From NCBI GenBank assembly GCA_026874595.1, contig CM049311.1, positions 60,392,453-60,456,452 on the forward strand: a stretch of 64,000 nucleotides of DNA. The letters run 5' to 3'. The position numbers and the translations under genes were made by a program. Source of the DNA: Sipunculus nudus (lineage: Eukaryota; Annelida; Sipuncula; Golfingiida; Sipunculidae). Numbering within the stretch: position 1 is the first letter of the stretch; every line of letters begins with the position of its first letter. Of this stretch, positions 40,201 through 52,200 are shown in pieces. The notes below the pieces were generated by a model, which saw only the letters and a list, made by a program, of their open reading frames with translations, searched no databases and had not been told where the DNA came from.

Positions 40201-43200
40201 TTTCATAAACAACATTGTGTGAATGTAATTAATTTTTTAATATTTAAATGTATGGCCATATGAGCTAAAAATTAATCCCATGAAAATTTGCCCAATATTC
40301 CTTATTAACTAAGTTTAACAGTGTTTTACATATTAAGAGATATGAAATGTTACAATGTATTGATATCTTATTAAATCTGTCAATGAGCACTAACATTAGA
40401 TCTTAGTATTTTATCACATTAGAATATTAGGATTCAGATCCTAAAACATTTTGTTTAAAAAAAAATAAAAAAATGAATTGACCATTGAAATTACAAGATT
40501 CATCTTGTTTAATACTCCTGTGTATTGAAGGGGTGGGTGGGCAGAGGAGTCTCAGTGCCTACTGCTGTTGCTGACAAAAATGTGAAATAACTAGATATTT
40601 CATGGCACCGCAGGTGCCATAGTATCCCCAGACAATTAATCCCCCCCGCTTTAAGAATAGGCCCCCCATCTTCAGCAACAATTAATATTAGACCACACTC
40701 ATAGAAAAGGTCACTCTCATAGAAAAGGTCATGACCCCAATTTTAATATACATCATCCCCTAACCCATGTCTATGAATATGCGTAATATATAAGAAATCT
40801 GTCCATTAGTTTTTTATTTTTAATGCTCACAGTACTGTTAAGTGGCAATGATGGGGTATTAAACGGCACGAAAACAAGTAAAAGAATAGCAGGTGGTGCC
40901 ACCTGTTTCCGGTACATGACAATACTATCCAAGATCTTTGATCAAGTTGATTTTTGGACCAATCCTTGCATCCCTTATTGAGATATATTAAACGGCACGA
41001 AAACAAATAAAGAATAATAGGTGGCGCTACCAGTTTCCAGTACAAGACAACACTATTCAAGATCTTCGGTCAAGTTGATTTTTGGACCAATCAATGCATC
41101 CCTTATTGAGATATTAATGATTTTGTGTAATTTTCACCATATATGGCAATATTCAAGGTCAAGGCCACTCTCACAGAAAAGGTCATGAACCCAATTTAAA
41201 TAAACATCATCCAATAACCCATATCTATGTATATGCATAATATGAAAGAAATCTGTCTGATAGTTTTTGACTTATAATGCTCACAGTACTGTTAAGTGAC
41301 AATTATGGGGTTTTAAACGGCACAAAAACAAGTAAAAGAATAACAGGTGGCACCACCTGTTTCCGGTACATGACAATACTATCCAAGATCTTCGATCAAG
41401 TTGATTTTTGGACCAATCCTTGCATCCCTTATTGAGATATATTAAACGGCACGAAAACAAATAAAGAATAATAGGTGGTGCCACCAGTTTCTGGAACATG
41501 ACAACCCTATCCATGATCTTCCATCAACTTGATTTTGGGATCAATCCATGCAAGATTTCTTGAGATATTTAAGAATTTGTGTGATTTTCCCCAAAATTGG
41601 AAATATTCAAGGTCAATGACACTCTCCTATTCAAGGTCATGGCCTCCTTTTTTAAAAAGGCATCGTCCTTTCACCCATATCTATACATATACCAAGTTTG
41701 GTAAAGATCTGTGAAATATTTTTTGAGTTATCGCGCCAACAAGATTTATACGCGGCCGCGGGACCAGTATGAAAACAGTATCCCCCAACTTTGTCTGGGG
41801 ATACATTAAGATTCATCGTCTATTGTACAGGTCTGTCAATAGGATGGGGTGAAGGGATGGGGAGTTGAGAGAGAGAAAGGTTCTCTGTCATAGTTACTGC
41901 AGACAGCCTGACCAAGCTCAGCTAGACAGAGGGGTCTGGCCAGGAGTGAAGCATTTACATAACAACCCGGGGAACTGAGGGCTAGCTCTAGCACACTGCA
42001 TACCACTGTTCTTTGCTGGCTTGAAGTACATTATTTTACACGGTGCTTAAAAACTTGAATAAAATCTACAGTTTTTTATCAACTGGTTTCAAATTTCAGA
42101 TTATAAAAGATTAAATCCCAATGTATACAAGCTGTGAAAATTAAATCAACAGTGCTTACTGAAAGAAAATGTCCAATTGTCAAATATGGGCAAAATTTAA
42201 GGTACTTAATTTTAAATTATGATAATAACTTAAAAAATTTACAAAATTTTGATCTATTTTTGTTCACAATTAAAACTAAGTTCAATTTACTTATATGCTT
42301 GAAATATGCTCTTTAGCTTAAAAAATATTATGTTATGTGAGTCAATATATTTTCTGAGTTTTGACAAAGTGCATCATGTTTGGGCACATAACTTCAAGAA
42401 ATTACATAATACTGACCTTATTTCTGATTTGTACATCAGACATATACAGAGAAATGGTTATATTAAATATGATCAATATCAGATCCGTGGTTTTGATAAT
42501 TTGCAGTCTTGAAATGTTACAATGGGTTTTTAATGGAAAATTGAAGTTTTTCCTTAATATTTCAAAGCTATTAAATCTTAGTGACCAAATTTCTGGTAAG
42601 GTAGGAGATTTTGGGGACACCTAACTGAATTTTGAATTGGTAGGTCCAACAGTTTAAAAACATGCCCTATTAATGAATGGACTCCCAGACGGTCAGCAGA
42701 CAAAGGACCATCGCTATAGCTAAAAAAGAACTGAAAAAATAGTTAAAATAATAAATATAATTAATTTTCATCAGAGGAATAAGTAATGCTATCTTCAGAT
42801 TTGTAAACCTATACTTCTAATACTCTGCAGAGAATATCTCATGCATTAAATAATGCTGGTAAAGAAATCGCCAGACACATCATGAAACAGCCATCTGCTG
42901 TCAGAAAAGATGCACAACCTGTGTTTATGACTGGCAGCTATAAAAAATATCATGATAACCATTGTGGAGTCAGACTAACAATCAGCCATAACACCTGTCT
43001 CACCTCATCTCCTAAATCAACATCTAACGCTGAAGACCCATCATTAATCTTCGCTTGGAGGGACCACTTGCCAGTCTTGTAGTCAAGACGGCTCAGTAAT
43101 GTGGATATAAATGCCTACGAAAATATAAATGTATTATGTTTACAGTGAAACAAAATACTGCTACAATGGATTATGTTTAGATATAGACAAGTTTATGTAT

Positions 43201-43204
43201 TATA

Positions 43205-43267
<63 letters not shown>

Positions 43268-46200
43268 CATATATATCACTAATAACATATTACTTCTGCA
43301 AAACATCAATGAGTATCAACAATATATACACAGATTTATATGTAAACTAATATTATTGATGGCTCAAACAAAAACACAATTATCCATGGATCTGATATCC
43401 ATCAATGTTAGAAGTAACCTGGTAGGACAGACATGGCAAGTTTTTATTTTATTCTTCTTCTGTTCCTTAAGGAAAACATTGCAATAAAAAATGTTGGAGT
43501 ATATCTAAAGATTAACAGGCAAGGTTTTGCCGGTTTTTGTTGCATTCATGAAGAAAATGCAACACCTTTACTTTTACTCAACAGCAGGTAGGCTTCCTGC
43601 CTTGAGCTGTTCTTCAAAAAAATTTCTTAACTCTCTTGTCAAACATTTTGATAATTTAAGGAACCCAAGCTCATCAGTGTTAATAACATTTATCCCTACA
43701 GCAACTATCACTTCTGAAATTCACTATGGCCAATAATAAATTCTAACATTTCTCATTAAATTTCAATTTTTGTTAATAAGCTATCGCTCTATCTGAGCCA
43801 ATATATATTAATATTTCTCAAAAGCCAAGCTACTGGGCTCTGTTGGAGATATCAAGGTCAGTTCTCAACATGTCATCTCAACAGTAACTCCACCATCTGC
43901 AGTGAGGGGCAGAAGTGCAAGTAGGAAACACAAGAACACATACATTCAAATTCATTAAAAGGGCATATTCCGATATCTGACATTCATTAACAAAACATCA
44001 TAATCTGGAACTTTTATAAAAATAAGCCAGAAAATCACAGGGCTGTTCGTTTTGTTTATATCCACATGTTTATAACATGGGGGCCCCAACAAAATAATCC
44101 AAATACAGATGAATCAGAGTTTTGCAAATAGTGACCGTTCAACTGTGACACATGCAAGCAGTTGCAACCTTATGTGGTTTTTCCAATTGTCAACACGGTT
44201 GTGTTTGCCAACAGACTGTAGATAAACAAGTTCATACATCCACCCCAGAGGGTGGAAAAATAAGGTATGGTTCTCAGGCACTTTGGTATTTTATTTTTGA
44301 CCTTTTTTTGAGTGTCTCCATAAAAATGTCATATGATCAGGGAAAAGTATGAAAATAACAATTTTTTTTGGAAAACAGGGAAAAGCACTACATAAATTGT
44401 AATATTCATCTTCTTGAAAGATAAAAATCAAAATAAAAATTGTTGATGCGGGGGGTAAAAATTGACGCGGGCGGTGCCTGAGAACCATACCTTTTATTTT
44501 TTTTGGCCTTACAGGAACAACAAAGAGTTATTTAAATATACAGAGTGTGACCAAGAAATCATATAAATTCTACAGAAAAGTATGTGAACAGCTGGCTTAA
44601 AGAAAATAATTTACCAGTTTAATTAACTATAATACGGGTAGTGGACAAGCGACTTTGTGTATCTGCCAAATCACAGATAAAGTAAAGCACTGAATGTTCC
44701 TGACATGACATGACTCCAAATTTGTGGCATCAGTGATGTCATTAAGGAGGCACCACCTGTCTGGTCAACCACAATACTCTCCCTGATGGATGGACATGAC
44801 AAAATTGCCGGGTTTCGAAAAGATCAGTCCATGGGTCTCAGAGGAGTTCTATGAAAATGAACGCGGCAGTTGAGGCGGAAACCTTGTAAAAAACATAGTA
44901 TCTGCAAAACTTTGGTATTGCAGATACATTAATGTTAGTGGCCAATATTTTCTGAGCCATAAACTACTGAATTAACTCACCTTGACCCTGACTACACAAG
45001 GTCCATCTGACGGAGCATCCCTCATTGCGAGACTAAGGTAAGTGTAGGGGGGTGTATCTATACCTGTAATCAATAACAAAACAATCACTATAAAATAATT
45101 TTAACTCTGCCAACCTTCTAACTGAACACAGGTGTACTTGATAGCTAGTGTTGTGATCCAGGGGCGGATCCATGATTTTGGAAAGGGGAGGATCCAACCC
45201 AGGGAAACCAACAAAAGAAGTACCCTGATCAAGAGAGGAAGGGATCCAGGCCAGAACAAGGGACCTATGGGTCACGACGCTCAGCTGTTATATATGATAA
45301 AAAAATATTATTTAGAAATGAGGCACATGCTGGTTTTGTGTGGTAATAAATATAAGCTGTATTATGAGTTGTTGTTGTTTAGCTTATGTATGATTTTGAT
45401 AGTACCTTTGGAGACAGGGAAGAGGATTGATTTCATTTATTTTTATTAAAAATTGGAGTACTATTGTCACACAGATTTTGACTTGGCCATATAACTTATA
45501 AGCAGAACATATAATATAAGAGTTTAACTATTTATTAAAAAAAATTACAAATATTGTCCCAAATATAATTTTTATTAAAAATAATAAGATAATCATATGA
45601 TTTTTTAAAATGAAATAAAACTGATATGATTATTAAAATAATATTAAAGAATATATTCATGAATGCATTCATGAATACATTTTGAAAGTATTTGCACGAG
45701 TATTCATATACTTTCATTTTTACCTGAATTCCCGTTCTTTATGCAAGAAATTTTATAATGGAGTACATAATCATATTCGTATTTAAATACAATTACAAAG
45801 TATTCGCACCATGTCTGGTATTTATTCAATTTTCACCAAACAATGATGTTGAGAATCCAGAATATACAAAATTCACACATTTAAATAATGATCATAAGTA
45901 CCTGGTTTTATGGCTTTTATTTATATTAAAAAATAACTGTAAAAAATTCATTTTGGACTAATTTCACATCAATGTACACACTAGACACAGTAGGAATCTT
46001 ATTATTAAAATTATTGCAATTCAAAGAGACTAGAACAAATTCCAAGTGCATATTATCAACTGCATCTTTGTCTATCATTAATTTCCTTCATATGATCCCT
46101 AATGATTAGTAATGAATAATATGATTTACTTCTTTATCATTAAAATTGAACTGAAAAATGCCATAGGTGACTGCATGGTGTTATTTGGAATATGTGACAT

Positions 46201-49200
46201 TCTACCCATCGATACAAGATTCTTATATCATCAGTAACTGCAAGTTAATCTCCTGTTATTATAAACTAACAAATCCCTTTTCTATTTTTCTTTAATTTGT
46301 TATTAAAAACCAATAAAAATTTATTAATTTGTTGTTTATTGTTATGTTGTTGGTTAAAACTACTAGATGAGTTGGGTTGGACACCTGGATCAACTGTGGC
46401 TGGCCATAAGCTGTCTGGATTCCTGTATGCCTCGCCTCAAGCGTGCATAATTTGATGAAAGGTCAACAAGGTCAACATATAGGTGACTCAAGAGGGGCTG
46501 GAGAGAGCCAAAGTCTGACAGGGTGTCATAAAAAAACATTAATAAAAGCTACAATTTTTGGCCAATTTCTTTCAGCTTTCTAAACTAAAAAGCTGAAATC
46601 CGTATGTGTGCATGATATGAAAATTATATCAACAGTGCTCACGGGAAACAAACGTGCCATGGTCACAGTCGGGCAAAATTTAAGGTACTTATTTTATATT
46701 TATACTAATAACTTATAAAATTTGAAAAATTCAGAACTAATTTTGGGTATTCAATTGAATCTTGATAAAATAATGTTACATCCCTGACAAAAAAATCTCT
46801 AGCAATGCCCTTGTTAAGGGAGTAAAAATATTTCTTGATTTTTTACAAAGTGCATTATGTTTGGGCCCATAACTTAAAACAATTACGCAATACTGACATC
46901 ATTCTGGGATGTGCATAGAGAATGAAAAATATGTATATTGTTTATGATTAAAGTCAGATCAGTGGTTTTGATATTAGGCAGTCTTGAAGTGTAACAATGG
47001 GTTTTTAATGGAAAAATGAAGTTTTTCATTAATATCTCGAAGGTATTAAGTCCTAGTGACCAAATTCTTGGCATGGTAGGGGATTTTGGAGACATCTAAC
47101 TGTATGCTGAATTTAAGGAACTTAGAGCTGAAGCTGGGGAGCTGAGCTTTTGCAAACTGCATAACACTAGCTTGATGTAAACAATATGTTACAAGGTGCT
47201 TGAAAACTTGATTAAAATCTACAGTTTTTGATCAACTGGTTTCAAAATTTTGGTGTTGGCAAAATTTAAGGTACCAATTTTTTATTTTTATTAATATTTT
47301 AAAAAATTTAAAAGATTTTCATCTTATTTTGGGTATTCAATTTAATTTTGATTAATTAAAGTTATATTACTGGAAAAAAGGTCCACAGCTTTAACATTTT
47401 TTTGTGTTAAGTGATCAAATATCTTTCCTTATTTTTTTCAAAATGCATTATGTTTGGGCCCAGAACTTTTTAAAATTAAATAATACAGACATAATTTCTG
47501 GCATGTACATAGGAACTATATAGAGGAATATTTATGGTAAATATGAGGAAAAACAGAGGAGTGGTTTTGATATTAGGCAGTCCTAAAGTGTGAAAATAGG
47601 TTTTTAATAAAAAATTGAGGTTTTTCCTTAATTTCTCAAAGAAACAAAGTTGCAAAGACCCAGTTTTCGGCTTGGTATGAGATCTTGGGGACATCTAACA
47701 TTATGCTGAATTTTGGATTCCTAGGTCTTACAGTTTCAAAACGTGCCACATCTACGGACGGACGGACGGACGGACAGACGGACGGATGACGGACAATGGA
47801 CCACGACTATAGCTCAGATGACTTATACTCAGCTGAGCTAAAAATTAGTTTAAAACTCTGGAAAACAAGGGACCCATGGGCCACAGCGCTCAGCTGTAAT
47901 ATATGATAAAAAAATATGATTTATAAATGAGGCACATGCTTGTTTTGTGTGGAAATAAATATAAGCTGTATTATGAGTTGTGGGTGTTTAGCTTATGTAT
48001 GATTTTGATAGTATCTTTGGAGACAGGGAAGAGGACTGATTTCATTTATTTTATTAACAAATGGAGTGCTATTGTCACACAGATTTTGACTTGGCCATAT
48101 AACTTATAAGCAGAACATATAATATGAGTTTAACTATTTATTAAAAATAATTACAAACTGTCCCAAATATAATTTTTATTAAAAATAATAAGAGAATCAT
48201 ATGATTTTTTCAATTAAAATACAACTGAAATGATTATTAAAACTAGAATACGGGTAGTCGACAAGCGACTACGTGTATCCGCCAAAATCAGAGAAGGACG
48301 GGTGAAGTGAGGCATTGATTGAGTGGCAAAGGGATATAGTTACATGTGTTAAATATTAGAATGGATCTCTGCCACATAAACATGATTGTAGGTGGCGCCA
48401 CCTGTTATTTGAATGAGAAACTATCCAAGATATATACATATGCAAAATTTCATGTGGAAAAGTCTAACCACTGCAGAGATATGAGTAATTTTATCCCACA
48501 GCAGACAAACAGATGGACGCTGTGCAAAAATGGCTGCAGGTGGCGCCACCATTTTTGTTCATGTTATAAAGCTATCCTAGGGCTACATTTGTGTAAAGTT
48601 TTTTTCCTGATTGGTCAAACGGTTCCCGAGATATGAGCTTGGATGTCTGCAGCATAAACGTGAATGTAGGTGGCGCCACCTGTCATAAAATCAAGAAAGC
48701 TATCTAGGATGTATACACATGCCGAATTTTAGGTGAATTAGTCAAACCACTGCAGAGATATGAGTGATTTTAACCCCAGGCAGATTAACAAATGGACACT
48801 GTGCAAACATGGTTGCAGGTGGCGCCACCTTTTGTTGTGTATGTTATAAAGCTATCCCAGGGCTACATTTGTGTAAGAAAATTTTCCGGATCAGTCAAAC
48901 GGTTCCTGAGATATATGGATTTATGTGTGGAGTGTTAACATGATTGAAGGTGGCGCCACCTGTCATTAAATCAAGAAAGCTATCTAGGATGTATATGCAT
49001 GCTGATTTTTAGGTGAATTAGTCAAACCACTGCAGAGATATGAGTGATTTTAACCCCAGGCAGATGAACAAATGAACACTGTGCAAACATGGTTGCAGGT
49101 GGCCCCACCTTTTGTTGTGTATGTAATAAAGCTATCCCAGGGCTACATTTGTGTAAAATTTTTTTCCGGATCTGTCAAACGGTTCCCAAGATATATGGGA

Positions 49201-52200
49201 TTATGTGTGGAGCGTTAACGTGAATGTAGGTGGCGCCACCTGTCACAAAATCGAGAAAGCTATCTAGGATGTATATGCATGCCGAATTTTAGGTGAATTA
49301 GTCAAACCACTGCAGAGATATGAGTGATTTTAACCCCAGGCAGATGAACAGATGGACACTGTGCAAACATGGTTGCAGGTGGCGCCACCTTTTGTTGTGT
49401 ATGTTATAAAGCTATCCCAGGGCTACATTTGTGTAAAATTTTTTTCCGGATCTGTCAAACGGTTCCCAAGATATATGGGATTATGTGTGGAGCGTTAATG
49501 TGAATGTAGGTGGCGCCACCTGTCACAAAATCGAGAAAGCTATCTAGGATGTATATGCATGCCGAATTTTAGGTGAATTAGTCAAATCACTGCAGAGATA
49601 TGAGTGATTTTAACCCCAGGCAGATGAACAGATGGACACTGTGCAAACATGGTTGCAGGTGGCGCCACCTTTTGTTGTGTATGTTATAAAGCTTTCCAAG
49701 GGCTACATTTGTGTAAAAATTTTTTTCCGGATCGGTCAAACGGTTCCCGAAATATTTGGGTTTATGTGTGGAAACAGACGCACAAACGGACGCTGGGCAG
49801 AGACGAAAGGTCAGAGGTCAAGGTCACTTGGTTAGGCACCAGTTCACATGTGACCCGATAATTTGTGTAAGTTTCGGAAAAATCTGTCCAGTAGTCTCAG
49901 AGGAGTTCTCCGGAAACGAACGCGGCGGCGGCGGCGGCGGCGGAACCCGGTCAAAAACATAGTATCCGCAAAACTTCGTTTTGGCGGATACAATAATATC
50001 AACGAATATATTCATGAATGCATTCATGAATACATTTTGAAAGTATTTGCGCAGGTATTCATATACTTTAATTTTTACCTGAATTCCCATTCTTATGCAA
50101 GAAATTTTATAATGGAGTACATATTCATATTCGTATTAAAATACATTTGCAAAGTATTCACACCATGTCTGGTATTTATTCAGTTTTCACCAAACAATGA
50201 TGTTGAGAATCCAGAATATACAAAATTCACACATTTAAATAATGATCATAAGTACCTGGTTTTATGGCTTTTATTCATATTAAAAAAAAATGTAATATAT
50301 TCATTTTGGACTAATTTCACATCAATGTACACACTAGACACAGCTGGAATCTAGATTAATATTATCAACTGCATATTTGTCTATCATTAATTTCCTTCAT
50401 ATGATCCCTAATGATAAGTAATGAATAATATGATTTATTTTTATCATTAAAATTGAACTGAAAAATACCATAGGTGACTGCATGGTGTTATTTGGGATAC
50501 ATGACATTCTATCAATCGATACAAGATTCTTATATCATCAGTAACTGCAAGTTAATTTCCTGTTATTATCAACTAACAAATTCCTTTTCCATTTTTCTTT
50601 AATTTGTTATTAAAAACCAATAAAAATTTATTAATTTACTGTTTATTGTTATATTGTTAGTTAAAACTACTAGATGAGTTAGGTTGGACACCTGGATCAA
50701 CTGTGGCTGGCCATAAGCTGCCTGGCTGCCCAAGTTTATGCCTCGCGTCAAGCGTGCATAATTGGATGAAAGGTCAATAAGGTCAACATACAGGTGACTC
50801 GAGGGGCTGGGAGAGCTAAGGTCTGACATGGTCTCATTAAAACATTAATAAAGGCTACAATTTTTGGCCAATTTCTTTCAGCTTTCTAAACTAAAAAGCT
50901 GGGATCCTTATGTGTGCATGATATGAAAATTATATCAACAGTGCTCACAGAATACAAATGTGCCATGGTCAAGTCTGGCAAAATTTAAGGTACTAATTTT
51001 ATATTTATACTAATAACTTATAAAATTTGAAAATTTAAGAACTAATTTTGGGTATTCAATTGGATCTTGATAAAATAATGTAACATCCCTGACAAAAAAT
51101 CTCTAGCTTCAGCAATCCTCTTGTTAAGGGAGTAAATATATTTCTTGATTTTTTACAAAGTGCATTATCTTTTGGCCCATAACTTATAACAATTACGCAA
51201 TACTGACATCATTTCTGGCATGTGCATAGAGAATGTATAGAAAAATAAGTATATTATATATGATTAAAGTCAGATCAGTGGTTTTGATATCAAGCAGTCT
51301 TGAAGTGTAACAATGGGTTTTTAATGGAAAAATGAAGTTTTTCATTCATATCTCAAAGGTATTAAGTCCTAGTGACCAAATTCTTGGCATGGTAGGGGAT
51401 CCTGGAGACATCTAATTGTATGCCAAATTTTTGGAACTGAGAGCTGAAGCTGGGGAGCTGAGCTCTTGCAAACTGAATAACACTAGCTTGATGTAAACAA
51501 TATGTTACATGGTGCTTGAAAACTTGATTAAAATCTACATTTTTTGATCAGCTGCTAACAAAAACATGCTGTGAAAATTAAATCCACAGTAAACGTGCCA
51601 TGGTCAAAGTTGGGCAAAATTTAAGGTACCAATTTTTTATTTTTGTTAATATTTCAAAATATTTAAAAGATTTTGATCTAATTTTGGGTATACAATTTAA
51701 TTTTGATTAATTAAAGTTATATTACTGGAAAAAAAGCCCATAGCTTTAACATGTTTTGTGTTAAGTGATCAAATATCTTTCCTGATTTTTTACAAAATGC
51801 ATTATGTTTGGGCCCATATCTTTTTTAAATTATATAATACAGACATAATTTCTGGCATGTACATAGAATCTATATAGGCGAATATTTATTGTAAATGTGA
51901 GGAAAAACAGATGAGTGGTTTTGATATAAGGCAGTCCTGAAGTGTGAAAATAGGTTTTTAATAAAAAATTGAGGTTTTTCCTTAATTTCTCAAAGGATCG
52001 AAGTCGCAAAGACCCAGTTTACGGCTTGGAAGGAGATCTTGGGGACATCTAAGATTATGTTGAATTTTGGATTCCTAGGTCTTACGGTTTCAAAACATGC
52101 CACATCGGACGGACGGACGGACAGACAGCAAGACAGCAGACGGACGACGGACAATGGACTACGACTATAGCTCAGATGACTTATAGTCAGCTGAGCTAAA

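Noticed and set aside
49863-50354. 163-codon + strand frame with an Arg-rich start
   Set aside because: It crosses the junction between the family A element, where the (CGG)n tract gives the Arg run, and the host repeat; both parts are non-coding elsewhere.
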